64,000 nt of DNA from Nitratireductor sp. ZSWI3 (GCF_024655565.1 NZ_JANKOF010000004.1:1-64000); one strand, 5' to 3'. Positions 16,551-25,924 are shown, counted from the stretch's first letter. The notes: generated by a model not told the origin, from the sequence alone. Numbers and translations: made by a program.

Positions 16551-17889
16551 CGACATGATGCGCACCATGCGGCATGGGAATGCGCCCGAGCCTTTCAAGG
16601 GCCGGCGGCTCGCCGCGAACGACACGGAATACCTCAAGTCCCGCCCCAGCATCGGAGGCGGCTTGGTCATGCCCTTGAAACACGGTCGCCAGGAAATGTT
16701 CGCCTGTCAGGTCGAAAGTGCCCCCTTCGGGTAGAACGCCGTCGACGGGGTAGTCCGCGACCTTGGTCAGGTCGCCATTCTGTGGATCGAAGGTCAACAG
16801 CGTCACACTGGCTTCGCGATCGAAACGCGGTGAAACGGGTGGTAGCGGCGTGCCTCGCATATTGATGGTCGCAATCAGCAGACCGTCCGGACTGACTGCG
16901 ATGCCCTCGGCCGACACGTCGGTAGCCGTACCCCCTATCCGTTCATGACGCACGGCAGCGTCGGTGGCCGTGAGATCTGCCAGACGAATGACACTTACCG
17001 AGGATGCCTGCTCGGGCAGCCGCCCTTCCAAGGTTGTCGCCGTGAAGTCACGTCCCCAATCGGAAGTGAGATAGTAGCCGCCGTCAGGCGTGAAACGCCC
17101 GACAAAGGGATCCCTACCGACCTCGACAACGTTGCCCCACGGTTTTAGAGCGAGACCGCCATCCGTCTCCAGCAGCTCGAAAAAAGCCACCCGATTCTGC
17201 GTGTTGATGTTCACGGCGATGAACCTGCCCGAAGGATGCCAGTTTACCGCGGTGGCCGTCACACCGCCGCGCGGTGTCTCACCCTTGCCGACGATACCGT
17301 ATTCCGAAAGGTCAAAACTCTTGATCTGACCGAACGAGCCTTCATCATAGCGCGCTATTTGAACCAGGCTCGCATCAGGCGTATTCGCCACCACCGCAAC
17401 ACGACGTCCGTCCGGACTGACGGCAAGAGCCTCAGGCAACTCCGCAATATCGGTCGCCGCCGCGATGCGCGGATTGGTCTTGTCAGTAAGGTCAATCGCG
17501 AAAAGACGACGGCCCGACGGCAGATCACTTATGACTTCGCTGCCCCGGGAGCGTTCACCGAGCCGCTCAATCACGAAGGCCGTCAGGCCATCGGGAGCAA
17601 GTTCCATGATCTCTGGCGGAGCGGTGACGGAGTTCGAGACGGGAAGCGCGCTTGAGGCGACGCGGCCATCGGCAAGTGACAGGATCGTCAGGGTGTCGCG
17701 ATATCCGGCCTCAGGGGGAGCGAGCCGGCCGGTGGCGTAGGTTTGGGCCACGAAGTCACCATCCGAGATCACGGCGATCGTTCCGGCGGAGATGTCATTG
17801 ATGAAGGCCGGCATTTCTGCGGCAGCGGAGTTTGGCAGGCCAAAAATGGCTATGGCGGCGTAAACACGGAAGCGACGGACGATGGTCAT
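16537..17889 (-). CDS. Secreted beta-propeller (YVTN/lactonase-like) protein
   Basis: A 450-residue protein with a signal peptide (VYAAIAIFGLPNSAAA). Repeated propeller blades carry S/TPDGR-type turns (ELAPDGLTAFVIE, AVSPDGRRVAVVA, NWHPSGRFIAVN, FTPDGGYYLTSD, AVSPDGLLIATI). It ends MPHGAHHVDVAR. It is clearly paralogous to the product of 24549-25856 (shared order WHPSGR, IAVN, NRVAFFE/NQVAFYE, PWGN). It is the first gene of an operon with the P460-type cytochrome and divergent from a LysR gene. Its role could be a periplasmic binding scaffold or lactone-type enzyme; no catalytic residues are evident. Confidence 0.75.
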   Translation of the reverse strand: MTIVRRFRVYAAIAIFGLPNSAAAEMPAFINDISAGTIAVISDGDFVAQTYATGRLAPPEAGYRDTLTILSLADGRVASSALPVSNSVTAPPEIMELAPDGLTAFVIERLGERSRGSEVISDLPSGRRLFAIDLTDKTNPRIAAATDIAELPEALAVSPDGRRVAVVANTPDASLVQIARYDEGSFGQIKSFDLSEYGIVGKGETPRGGVTATAVNWHPSGRFIAVNINTQNRVAFFELLETDGGLALKPWGNVVEVGRDPFVGRFTPDGGYYLTSDWGRDFTATTLEGRLPEQASSVSVIRLADLTATDAAVRHERIGGTATDVSAEGIAVSPDGLLIATINMRGTPLPPVSPRFDREASVTLLTFDPQNGDLTKVADYPVDGVLPEGGTFDLTGEHFLATVFQGHDQAASDAGAGLEVFRVVRGEPPALERLGRIPMPHGAHHVDVAR

Positions 17890-18017
17890 GTCTTGTCCTC
17901 AACAAGGTCCTTGCAGGCGAAAATTCATCTTGTCCTTGTGAGGATGAACCGAGAAACTGATTGCGGTCCAATCGGAATTCATCTCTCTGTGATAGTCAAA
18001 GAAAATCACTGATCGCC

Positions 18018-18896
18018 ATGGATATTCGCTCACTTCTCTGTTTCACAACCGTCGCCGAGCTGCTGCATTTCAGGCGGGCGGCAGAAAAACTCAATCTCAC
18101 CCAGCCGTCTCTCAGCCAGCGCATCCGCACTCTCGAAGAGGAGGTCGGCACCGCCTTGTTCGAGCGCGATCGCCGTCATGTCGCCCTTACTCCGGCCGGA
18201 CTTGCCTTCCTGGAGCCTGCACAAAAGGCCGTGGCCTATGCACGAGCGGCCAAATCGCAAGCTCTGCGAGCGGTGCGGGGAGAAACCGGGCGCCTGCGTC
18301 TCGGATTCACCGTGATCGCCTTCTATGGCGTTCTTCCGGAGGCGGTCAGGACGTTCAGGAGCCGCTTTCCGGACGTTGTCGTCGAGCTCGTAGAGATGAA
18401 CTCTCCCCTTCTTGAAGCGGCACTGACCGCGGGCGATCTCGACCTTGCCGTACTCCATCCACCGCTTGCGACGCCCGAACTTGACATACATCCGCTACCG
18501 GACCTGCCTCTCGTCCTGGCGTTGCCGACATCGCACCGGCTTGCCGCACATTCAAGGATCCGGGTGGCCGATCTCGGCGGGGAACCGTTTCTGCTCGCAC
18601 CCCGCAGCATCGGACCCAGCATCTATGACCGCATCATCGCGCTTTTTCAGAATGAGGGGATCAGCCCGAACGTTGTCCAGGAAGTGACACCCATGACGAC
18701 GTTGACAGGCCTGGTTGCCGCAGGTGTCGGGATGGGATTTGTAACGAGCGGGATCGCGGCGGTCGGCAGGCCGGGGGTGGATTTCCGCCCGGTCAAGCCG
18801 GATGCGCCGCGGCTGCCGTTGGCGGCAGCGTGGCACCCGCCGCAAATGACGCACACAAGCGCCGCCTTTTTGCAGGTGGTGGCGGAGCTGAGTTAA
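18018..18896 (+). CDS. LysR-family transcriptional regulator
   Basis: A protein of about 292 residues. Its HTH begins MDIRSLLCFTTVAELLHFRR with LTQPSLSQRIRTLEEEVGT, and the effector domain resembles CbnR/BenM-type regulators of aromatic degradation (LRLGFTVIAFYGVLPEAVRT, VAAGVGMGFVTSG). The start at 18018 is preferred because residues encoded upstream of it do not fit LysR N-termini. It is divergent from the beta-propeller/P460 operon (128-bp gap) and probably controls it. Confidence 0.88.
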   Translation: MDIRSLLCFTTVAELLHFRRAAEKLNLTQPSLSQRIRTLEEEVGTALFERDRRHVALTPAGLAFLEPAQKAVAYARAAKSQALRAVRGETGRLRLGFTVIAFYGVLPEAVRTFRSRFPDVVVELVEMNSPLLEAALTAGDLDLAVLHPPLATPELDIHPLPDLPLVLALPTSHRLAAHSRIRVADLGGEPFLLAPRSIGPSIYDRIIALFQNEGISPNVVQEVTPMTTLTGLVAAGVGMGFVTSGIAAVGRPGVDFRPVKPDAPRLPLAAAWHPPQMTHTSAAFLQVVAELS

Positions 18897-19131
18897 CAGC
18901 ACGTGGTCACTACTTCGCCTCCCGCCTAGCGGAGCATGATCGGGCGCCTCCTGCTCACAATCAGCAGAGGACCCGATCGAGACAGCCACCACAATAGCGA
19001 CAGGATTCTTTCTGCAGCCGTGACACGACCTTACGTTTTCTCGATTGTCGAGGCACGGCGTCTAAAGACCCGCGATTATGAGGAAGCCGCGCCACTCAGC
19101 TATCGGTTTCCGGTGCCACGATTCGGGCAAA

Positions 19132-19770
19132 TCAAGCCAGCGGACACCCGGTGCCCCCGTTTCGGCTTGCGTGTGTGGCCCTGGCCGAGCGATCAGGACG
19201 CCGGCGGATTCGATAGACCGCCGCCGGCGGAACATTCGCGAGAACCCCGCCGATGCGGGTGGCCTTGAGTCCGAGGCGATCCAGCAGGACGCGCGAGACG
19301 GGGCAGCGCGGCCCGTAAGTGAACTGGTAGAAGGCACCATCCGGCCTGAGGTGCCGAAAGGCACCGTCCAGGATGGCCATGACCTTTCTCGGTTTCATGG
19401 AAAGGAGCGGCAGTCCGCTGACGACGGCGCCAGCCGGAATCCCCCCGAACGGCTCGATATCCTTGAGGCGTGTCGCATCGATCTGCATAATCCTTGCGAC
19501 CGGAAAACGGGACTGCAGCAGCCGGACGAAGTCGCTGCCAAGTTCCACGAGCGCCAGTTGCTCCTCCGGTACGCCGCTGGCGATGATGGCGTGCGTGAAC
19601 ACGCCGGTACCCGCACCGAGTTCGATCACGGGAGCCGTTGCTGGCGAGATCTCGGCGGTTATCGCCTCGGCCAGGGCCACGCTCGAGGGGATGACGGAGG
19701 CGACCCGAAGAGGGTCCGACAGCCAGGCCCGAAAGAACTGCGCGGCATCAGCGATTGCACCTGTCGTCAC
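19132..19770 (-). CDS. PmtA-like class I SAM-dependent methyltransferase
   Basis: A 212-residue protein. SAM motif I is VIELGAGTGVFTHAI, followed by LALVELGSDFVRLL, the region GAVVSGLPLLSMKPRKVMAI and the C-terminal FYQFTYGPRCPVSR and PPAAVYRIRRRP. This order is that of rhizobial/rhodobacterial phospholipid N-methyltransferase (PmtA, phosphatidylethanolamine to phosphatidylcholine). The start overlaps the stop of the molybdopterin subunit (ATGA), so they are co-translated. A paralog is encoded at 47609-48355. Whether it methylates lipids or another substrate is untested. Confidence 0.7.
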   Translation of the reverse strand: MTTGAIADAAQFFRAWLSDPLRVASVIPSSVALAEAITAEISPATAPVIELGAGTGVFTHAIIASGVPEEQLALVELGSDFVRLLQSRFPVARIMQIDATRLKDIEPFGGIPAGAVVSGLPLLSMKPRKVMAILDGAFRHLRPDGAFYQFTYGPRCPVSRVLLDRLGLKATRIGGVLANVPPAAVYRIRRRPDRSARATHASRNGGTGCPLA

Positions 19771-21980
19771 GCCCTTCCCCCTTCGCCGGACAGGGCGTCG
19801 ATGATTGGCAGACGCCGGATGCGCCGGCCTGTCGCGGCGAAAAGCGCGTTGGCCAGCGCGGGTGCCGCCGGCGGCACGCCCGGCTCGCCGAGGCCGCCCC
19901 AGGGGCCGTCGCTCTCAAGAAAGTGCACCTCGATCTTCGGAGTTTCCGGCAGCCGAAGCACGGGATAGTCCGGGAAGTTGGTTTGCGCCACGGCACCGTC
20001 CTCGAGCGTGATCTTCTCGCGAAGCGCGGCACTCAGCCCCATGATGATGCCGCCCTCCACCTGCTGGAGCGCGGTATCGGGGTGCACGAGCCCACCGCAG
20101 TCGACTGCCGCCACCACGCGGTGGATGCGTGGCATGCTGTCTTCGCCGAGCGAAACCTCGACCACCTCCGCCACCCAGGTACCGTAGCTTTCGGCGAGCG
20201 CGATACCGCGACCGGAACCGGGCGGGAGCGCCTCGCCCCAGCCCGCTCGTTCGGCCGCAATTTCCAAGACTCGGCGCGCGCGCGAACCCTCAGGCAACAG
20301 CATGCGGCGATAATCGAGGGGATCCCTCCCCGACGCATGGGCCAATTCATCGATGAAAGATTCCGTCCAGAAGGCATGCTGCGTATGGGCGACGGAGCGC
20401 CAGGTGCCCGTCTGTACATGGGTGGCAAAGTCGATCGAGGCGATTTCCTGGCTGGGGATCGAATAGGGAATGTGGAACGCCTCGTTCCGGGTCGGACCGT
20501 TGAGGTAGCGTTGCATCCACGCAGTCGGCATGCCGTCCGCATCGAGCGCGGCGGTCATTTGTGCCGCAAGCGCCGGGCGGTAGGCGCCGTGGGTGAACTC
20601 CTCCTCGCGGCTGAGAATAAGCTTCACCGGTCGCGGCGCCATCGCACGGGCAATCGGCACGAGGTGATCGAGATAGTCGGCAGAGGGCGCAATGCGGCGG
20701 CCGAAGGAGCCGCCGGCGGGAAGCCCGTGGACCACCACCTTGCTCGCGGCGAGACCGGAAAGCTCGAGAAGCCGTGCCTTGGTGCCGAGTGCATCCTGCT
20801 CGCCGCCCCAGAAGGTCAGGACGCCATCGGCGAACTGCATGGTGGCGTTGATCGGCTCCATGGCGGCGTGGTGAAGATAGGGCACGCGATAGGTCGCATC
20901 GAAGCGGCGAGACGCATCGGCCGAGGGGAACGCTTCCGATGCATTGCCGAGCGTGACGACGGTCTCTCCCTCGGTCGACTCGAGCGCTTCATCCTGCGCG
21001 CGCTCCAGATCTGCTTGAGTGGAGATCGTGATGCCGTCGGCGGAGAACTCCGGTTCCAGGAGATCGAGCGCCCGGCTGGCCTGCCACCAGCTCGCGGCCA
21101 CCACCGCGACCGCCCGTTCAAGTGGAACGACGCGCTCCACGCCCGGGAGAGCCTTCGCTGGCTCCGTGTCGACGCCGAGCAGCCTGCCGCCATGGACGGG
21201 TGCTGCACGGACGGCGGCATGCAGCATGTCGGGGAGCTGCAGATCGATACCGTAACCGAACGTCCCGTCGGTCTTGGCGGGGATGTCGAACCTGAGCGGC
21301 GAGGTGCCGACCAGCCGCCACTCGGAGCGCTTCTTGAGCCGTGGATTGGATGGCACGGAGAGGCGTGCAGCTTCCTCGGCGAGCGTTCCGAAGCGCGCCG
21401 TTTGCCCGCTCGAGGGATCGGTCACGACGCCGTCCCTGACCGTCAGTTGTCGTGGCGCAACGCCCCAGCGCCGTGCCGCGGCCTCGACCAGCATCTGCCG
21501 GGAGGCGGCGGCGACGACGCGCATGCCGGCTTGTCCGGTGAAGCGCACGGCCGTCGATCCGCCGGTGATCTGCAAATTGACGAACCGCGCCGCCTCGGTG
21601 AAGACCATGTCGGTGATGCGGTCCGCGAAACGCGGAACGTCGAAGCCTTGCGTGACCCAACCGCGCGCCAGGAACCGGTTTGCGAACGCCTTCTCGCCCG
21701 GCGCCCGCTCGGCCCTTACCGTCGACCAGTCGGCGTCGAGCTCTTCTGCCGCCATCATGGCGAGCGCGGTATAGATCCCCTGCCCCATGTCGACATGCGG
21801 AATCTGGACCGTCACGGTATCGTCCGTGCCGATCCTGATCCACCCGGCAAGGAGGTGCTCGCCCTCGCCCGCAACAAGGTCGACCGCGTTCCGCTCGAAG
21901 CTTTGCGACCATGCACGGTAGCCCACGGCAAGCCCGCCGGCGATGACGGCCGAGCCGATGAGGAATGACCTGCGACGCAT
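19767..21980 (-). CDS. Xanthine dehydrogenase-family molybdopterin-binding subunit (IorB-like), Tat-exported
   Basis: A 737-residue large subunit of a molybdenum hydroxylase. The N-terminus has a twin-arginine signal (MRRRSFLIGSAVIAGGLAVG). Mo-cofactor motifs follow: VDMGQGIYTALAMMAAEELD, GGSFGRRIAPSADYL, WRSVAHTQHAFWTESFIDEL and the C-terminal GLGEPGVPPAAPALANALFA containing the catalytic Glu. It partners with the 2Fe-2S subunit encoded 12 bp upstream. Such two-subunit enzymes oxidise aldehydes or N-heterocycles in the periplasm and need an electron acceptor such as a cytochrome; none is encoded in this operon. Confidence 0.88.
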   Translation of the reverse strand: MRRRSFLIGSAVIAGGLAVGYRAWSQSFERNAVDLVAGEGEHLLAGWIRIGTDDTVTVQIPHVDMGQGIYTALAMMAAEELDADWSTVRAERAPGEKAFANRFLARGWVTQGFDVPRFADRITDMVFTEAARFVNLQITGGSTAVRFTGQAGMRVVAAASRQMLVEAAARRWGVAPRQLTVRDGVVTDPSSGQTARFGTLAEEAARLSVPSNPRLKKRSEWRLVGTSPLRFDIPAKTDGTFGYGIDLQLPDMLHAAVRAAPVHGGRLLGVDTEPAKALPGVERVVPLERAVAVVAASWWQASRALDLLEPEFSADGITISTQADLERAQDEALESTEGETVVTLGNASEAFPSADASRRFDATYRVPYLHHAAMEPINATMQFADGVLTFWGGEQDALGTKARLLELSGLAASKVVVHGLPAGGSFGRRIAPSADYLDHLVPIARAMAPRPVKLILSREEEFTHGAYRPALAAQMTAALDADGMPTAWMQRYLNGPTRNEAFHIPYSIPSQEIASIDFATHVQTGTWRSVAHTQHAFWTESFIDELAHASGRDPLDYRRMLLPEGSRARRVLEIAAERAGWGEALPPGSGRGIALAESYGTWVAEVVEVSLGEDSMPRIHRVVAAVDCGGLVHPDTALQQVEGGIIMGLSAALREKITLEDGAVAQTNFPDYPVLRLPETPKIEVHFLESDGPWGGLGEPGVPPAAPALANALFAATGRRIRRLPIIDALSGEGGRA

Positions 21981-21991
21981 AGGCTTGCCCC

Positions 21992-22447
21992 CTACACCGC
22001 TTCAGAAAGGGCGCGGATGGCCGCACGGACCCGCGGATAGGTACCGCAGCGGCAGATGTTGGTGATCGCCGCGTCGATCTCGGCATCGGTCGGGTTGGCC
22101 GTTTTCGCAAGCAGGCTCGCCGCAGCCATGATCATTCCCGACTGGCAGTAACCGCATTGCGGCACGCGCGCGTCGATCCAGGCTTGCTGCACGCGATGCG
22201 GTTCGCCTTTCGCCGCGAGCCCCTCGATGGTCGTGACGGCGCGACCGGCGACCGCCTCGGCCGGCAGGACGCAGCACCGTTTCGCCTCACCGTCGAGGTG
22301 GACGGTGCAGGCCCCGCAGGCCGCAACGCCGCAGCCATATTTCGTGCCGGTGAGCCCGAGATCTTCGCGTAAGACCCACAGGAGCGGTTTGGCAGGATCC
22401 ACCTCGATGGAAATGTCATCGCCATTGATCTGGAAATCGATCCGCAT
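21992..22447 (-). CDS. 2Fe-2S-binding small subunit of molybdenum hydroxylase (IorA-like)
   Basis: A 151-residue two-cluster ferredoxin subunit. The plant-type 2Fe-2S cluster is in [17 protein letters not shown] (plus a later CC), and the second cluster is in [15 protein letters not shown] and [15 protein letters not shown]. It has the standard length. It transfers electrons from the Mo site of the subunit encoded at 19767-21980. It is first in the operon with that subunit and the PmtA-like gene, and divergent from the LysR gene at 22534. Confidence 0.92.
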   Translation of the reverse strand: MRIDFQINGDDISIEVDPAKPLLWVLREDLGLTGTKYGCGVAACGACTVHLDGEAKRCCVLPAEAVAGRAVTTIEGLAAKGEPHRVQQAWIDARVPQCGYCQSGMIMAAASLLAKTANPTDAEIDAAITNICRCGTYPRVRAAIRALSEAV

Positions 22448-22498
22448 TGCCGCACCACCGCAGTTTCCGAAGCGTCGCCGGCAGCATATCGGGCGTTG

Positions 22499-22512
22499 AT
22501 TGTTCTAACAAT
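22499..22512. promoter_or_regulatory. LysR-type dyad ATTGTTCTAACAAT
   Basis: A 14-bp palindrome (6-2-6) in the 86-bp gap between the divergent 2Fe-2S and LysR genes, compatible with a LysR T-N11-A recognition box. Confidence 0.5.
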
Positions 22513-22533
22513 TCACCTTAATCTTCACAGACT

Positions 22534-23472
22534 ATGAAGCAACAATTCACAATTCAGGGCCGTCTCCTGGACGGTGCGGTCGCATTTCTGGAGGTGGCAG
22601 AGCGACGCAGCTTCCGTGCAGCCGCTACCGAGCTCGGGGTATCACCCTCTGCATTGAGCCAGACGATCAAGGCGCTCGAGACAAGCCTGGGCACGGCGCT
22701 GTTGTCGCGGACGACGCGCAGCGTGGGTCTTACGGAGGCGGGAAGCGTGTTTCTGGAGCAGCTTCGCCCCTCACTCGACGGCCTTGAAAAGGCTTTCGAG
22801 ACTGTTCAGGCCTTTGTCGGCCACCCGTCGGGATTGCTTAGGCTCAACATGCCGCGCGGTGTGATCCCGTTTCTGCTGGACCCCATTCTCGACGAGTTTG
22901 CAAAGGCCCATCCGGATGTGCAAGTCGAGATATTTGCCGATGACGGATTCACCGACATTGTCGCCGAAGGCTTCGACGCCGGGGTAAGGCTCGGAGAGTA
23001 TCTCGCAACCGACATGACTGCCGTTCGCCTGTCCCCGCCGTTTCAGTTTTGCGTTGCCGGAGCGCCAAGTTATTTCGACAAGCATGGCACACCCGCGCGA
23101 CCGGAGGATCTGCGCCTGCATCAATGCATCCGCTTCCGCGGAGCAAAAACGGGCATATATCGCTGGGAGTTTCAGGAGGGCAGCCGGGAATTCGAGATTG
23201 CGGTGGACGGGCCGCTCATCGTCAACGACACCAGCGTGCAATTGTCGGCCGCCCTGCGTGGAACCGGTTTGATCTACAGCGCGGAGCCCATCGTGGCGCC
23301 ATATCTGGAACGAGGCGCGCTGAAGACGGTACTCGATCGTTTTCGCAGCACTTCACCTGGCTTGTTCCTCTACTATCCAAGCCGCGCGCAGGCGCTCCCG
23401 AAGCTTCGCGCATTCATCGATTGCATGATGGGCGTGTCGAAGCGCTTGAACCCTTCCTTGGAGCCTCGGTAG
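22534..23472 (+). CDS. LysR-family transcriptional regulator (CrgA-like)
   Basis: A 312-residue protein. The HTH spans about residues 12-70 (FLEVAERRSFRAAATELGVS, SALSQTIKALE) and is followed by SRTTRSVGLTEAGSVFLEQL. The effector domain contains VIPFLLDPILDEFAKAHPDV, GFDAGVRLGEYLATDMTAVR and YYPSRAQALPKLRAFID, the CrgA/PBP2 pattern shared by most LysR genes in this window. It is divergent from the molybdenum hydroxylase operon, its likely target, with a palindrome at 22499-22512. Confidence 0.9.
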   Translation: MKQQFTIQGRLLDGAVAFLEVAERRSFRAAATELGVSPSALSQTIKALETSLGTALLSRTTRSVGLTEAGSVFLEQLRPSLDGLEKAFETVQAFVGHPSGLLRLNMPRGVIPFLLDPILDEFAKAHPDVQVEIFADDGFTDIVAEGFDAGVRLGEYLATDMTAVRLSPPFQFCVAGAPSYFDKHGTPARPEDLRLHQCIRFRGAKTGIYRWEFQEGSREFEIAVDGPLIVNDTSVQLSAALRGTGLIYSAEPIVAPYLERGALKTVLDRFRSTSPGLFLYYPSRAQALPKLRAFIDCMMGVSKRLNPSLEPR

Positions 23473-23522
23473 GCGCCATCTGGTGAAGCACCTGACTGCC
23501 AACTCATCGGCGCCGACGGCAA

Positions 23523-24431
23523 TCATATCGCCAATTGTGAACTTACGTCCCGCAAAGTGGCTCTGAGCCAGCTATGAGCGGGATCGCTGTCGTTTCGACG
23601 ATGCCACAATATCGTTTCTTCGTAGCCGGAATACTCTAACGGCACCGGATAGGATCGAATGCCAGGCCAGGGAGCCATATCGAGGATATTCGCCGAGCAG
23701 GTACAGATGAGATCGGTCCGAGCAATGATAGCGGGCACGGCCAGTGCGTAGGGCAGGCTCATCACCACGGTCCGTTTCAAGCCCCGGTCATCGAGCATCC
23801 GATCAATATAGCCCTTCAGATCGCCCACATGCGTAATCAGAAGGTGCGGGTACTTGAGAAATAGCTCCAGCGTCAGTTCATCACGTATCTCCGGATGGCT
23901 CGACGAGACAATCGAAACCCAATCGACGTGAAAAAGCGGTGCGCGCTTGATGGTTGTCGGTGCATCCGGGAGAATCGTGATTGCGAGGTCAACCGATCCC
24001 TTCTCGAGTTGCTCAACGATCTCCTGTCGATGCAGGTTTCTGACGATGATCGATGTCTTGGGTGCGATTGAACGCAACATTGCCATCAAACCGGGCATCA
24101 ACGTTGCCGCGACGTGGTCGGTTGTGCCGATCCTGAAAACCCGGCCTGATAGCTTCGGGGAGAATTTTCCCATGCCCCCGAGCGCGTCTTCGATCTGACG
24201 CAGCGCCGCCCTTATCGGATCGGCAAGGTCCAAAGCCTTCTCCGTGGGACGGACGCCATCTGCGGAGCGCACGAACAAGTCATCTGAAAACAGTTGCCGC
24301 AGATGAGCCAACCGCTTGCTCATTGCGGGCTGACTGAGGCCGATCCGCGCTGCGGCACCACTCACACTGCCTTCAGCGAGCAGAGCGTCAAACGCAACAA
24401 GCAGGTTCAGATCGATCGCAGCTAGGTTCAT
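23523..24431 (-). CDS. LysR-family transcriptional regulator (NodD/NahR/PcpR-like)
   Basis: About 302 residues. The N-terminus NLAAIDLNLLVAFDALLAEG with AAARIGLSQPAMSKRLAHLR and DDLFVRSADGVRPTEKA is the NodD/NahR branch, unlike the CrgA-like regulators elsewhere in the window. The start at 24431 is chosen because upstream codons do not fit the family. It is divergent from the second beta-propeller gene (24549) and convergent with the LysR at 22534. A target role for the beta-propeller is inferred from position. Confidence 0.88.
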   Translation of the reverse strand: MNLAAIDLNLLVAFDALLAEGSVSGAAARIGLSQPAMSKRLAHLRQLFSDDLFVRSADGVRPTEKALDLADPIRAALRQIEDALGGMGKFSPKLSGRVFRIGTTDHVAATLMPGLMAMLRSIAPKTSIIVRNLHRQEIVEQLEKGSVDLAITILPDAPTTIKRAPLFHVDWVSIVSSSHPEIRDELTLELFLKYPHLLITHVGDLKGYIDRMLDDRGLKRTVVMSLPYALAVPAIIARTDLICTCSANILDMAPWPGIRSYPVPLEYSGYEETILWHRRNDSDPAHSWLRATLRDVSSQLAI

Positions 24432-24548
24432 GACGGATTGTCCTAGAGGTGTCTTTATTTCTATGGGAAATAACCAGATGTCCAATATCGATTAGACGAA
24501 TTCCGCCTCTAATGAAAGAACGGCAGCCGCATCAAGGGAGACAGACGC

Positions 24549-25856
24549 ATGCGAACACGTACAAGCTTGATGGCGCTGGCGATGTGTATGATGCCGACGC
24601 TGTTGCACGCAGAGGACTCCGGCACCGGAACTGAAGCCATTCTCGTGCTTTCAGACACCGACATGGTTCCGACCGTTTATGAAACAGGCGAACTGGGTCC
24701 TTTGGAGACCCGGCAGACGGATACCCTTTCCATCGTGACATTGGCCGACGACGGATCACCATCAGCGACAGGGGTCCCGGTGTCGAATTCCACCTACGGC
24801 CCGCCCGGCGCCCTCGCGGTATCCCAGGACGGCCGCTTCGCTTTCGTCGCCGAAACGTTCGGCCAACGACCTGAAGGCGCGGTTCGGCTTGACCAGTTGC
24901 CTCAGGGAAACGCGATTCGATCGATCAGGCTCCAACGAGATGGCCCGGCCTTGGTCGACACCGTGCAGATCGGCACCCAACCTCAAGCAATCCACCTCAG
25001 CCCTGAAGGCGATCTAATCGTTGCCATAACGGTGGACAACGACCGGGAACTGGCCTTCGTGCCGGTTACCGGCGGGCAGTTCGGCAAAGTGTCAAGCTTC
25101 GGTCTCAACCTGGAACCTTCAACTGGATTTATCCCGCTCAGGTCCACCTGGGTGCAATGGCACCCAAGCGGTCGATACATTGCAGTCAATCTGGTGGATC
25201 GCAACCAAGTGGCGTTCTACGAAGTGGTGCGCGATCGGAGCGGAACCGTCTCGGACATCCGCCCGTGGGGCAATCGCGTCCAGACCAGCAAGTTTCCATT
25301 CATGGGAAAGTTCTCGCCGGATGGTCGATACTACATCACGTCGGACCTCCAGTGGGGCATTGATACCGACGGATTCTACGGAGTGCAGGAAGGTATCCTG
25401 ACAACCGTCAAACTGGCGACAGTCGGCGCCACTGGCGATGCGGCAAGGCATACGGTCCCGCATATCGCGCTGAGTGGTTGGGGAGCGGAAACGATCGCGT
25501 TCAGCCCGGACGGACGCTTCCTGGTCACATCCAATCTCCGAGGCACCGGAAAGCCGGACGGATCCAGAGACTGGACGGAGGAAGCATCGCTCAGCCTCTA
25601 TGAGCTCAACAATGAAACGGGACGCCTGATCCCGCATGGAGAATGGCCCTTTCCCGCCGTGCTCCCACAGGGTCTTGCGTTCGATCGGAAGGGAAGCCGC
25701 CTTTATGCCGGTGTGAATCGGTATCGAAACGAAGAAGCACCACTCGGCGGCGCTGTCGAAATCTGGAGCCTGCAAACCGAGGGCCAACCGAGACTCGTTC
25801 CCTCGGGTGAAAGCGTCCGGCTTCCCGTAGGCGTGCATACGATCGTGACGCGGTAA
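24549..25856 (+). CDS. Secreted beta-propeller (YVTN/lactonase-like) protein, paralog of 16537-17889
   Basis: A 435-residue protein with a signal peptide (MRTRTSLMALAMCMMPTLLHA). Blades are marked by AVSQDGRFAFVAE, HLSPEGDLIVAI, WHPSGRYIAVNLV, FSPDGRYYITSD, AFSPDGRFLVTS and AFDRKGSRLYAG. It shares the block order and many residues with the propeller encoded at 16537. Unlike that locus it has no P460 partner. It is divergent from a LysR gene of a different subfamily. A hairpin follows the stop. Function unknown; periplasmic location is inferred. Confidence 0.78.
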   Translation: MRTRTSLMALAMCMMPTLLHAEDSGTGTEAILVLSDTDMVPTVYETGELGPLETRQTDTLSIVTLADDGSPSATGVPVSNSTYGPPGALAVSQDGRFAFVAETFGQRPEGAVRLDQLPQGNAIRSIRLQRDGPALVDTVQIGTQPQAIHLSPEGDLIVAITVDNDRELAFVPVTGGQFGKVSSFGLNLEPSTGFIPLRSTWVQWHPSGRYIAVNLVDRNQVAFYEVVRDRSGTVSDIRPWGNRVQTSKFPFMGKFSPDGRYYITSDLQWGIDTDGFYGVQEGILTTVKLATVGATGDAARHTVPHIALSGWGAETIAFSPDGRFLVTSNLRGTGKPDGSRDWTEEASLSLYELNNETGRLIPHGEWPFPAVLPQGLAFDRKGSRLYAGVNRYRNEEAPLGGAVEIWSLQTEGQPRLVPSGESVRLPVGVHTIVTR

Positions 25857-25886
25857 CCGGGCAAAGGCCAATCGCGCAAAGCGGCT

Positions 25887-25924
25887 GAATCGGCAGGTCG
25901 ATCGAAGCTCCGCCCTGCCGATTC
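25887..25924. terminator. Rho-independent-like hairpin after the beta-propeller gene
   Basis: A perfect 11-bp stem GAATCGGCAGG (25887-25897) / CCTGCCGATTC (25914-25924) lies 30 bp after the stop. The T-tract is weak. The strand left of it, 25944-26080 read leftward, could encode a C-terminal scrap ending APEQLIDDLFAYLAKVE, which I cannot assign. Confidence 0.55.

Noticed and set aside
19755-21968. A 737-codon open frame on the plus strand, opposite the molybdopterin subunit
   Set aside because: It is a shadow of the GC-rich coding strand. The minus-strand frame has a Tat signal and all Mo-site motifs, while the plus-strand product has no recognisable domain.
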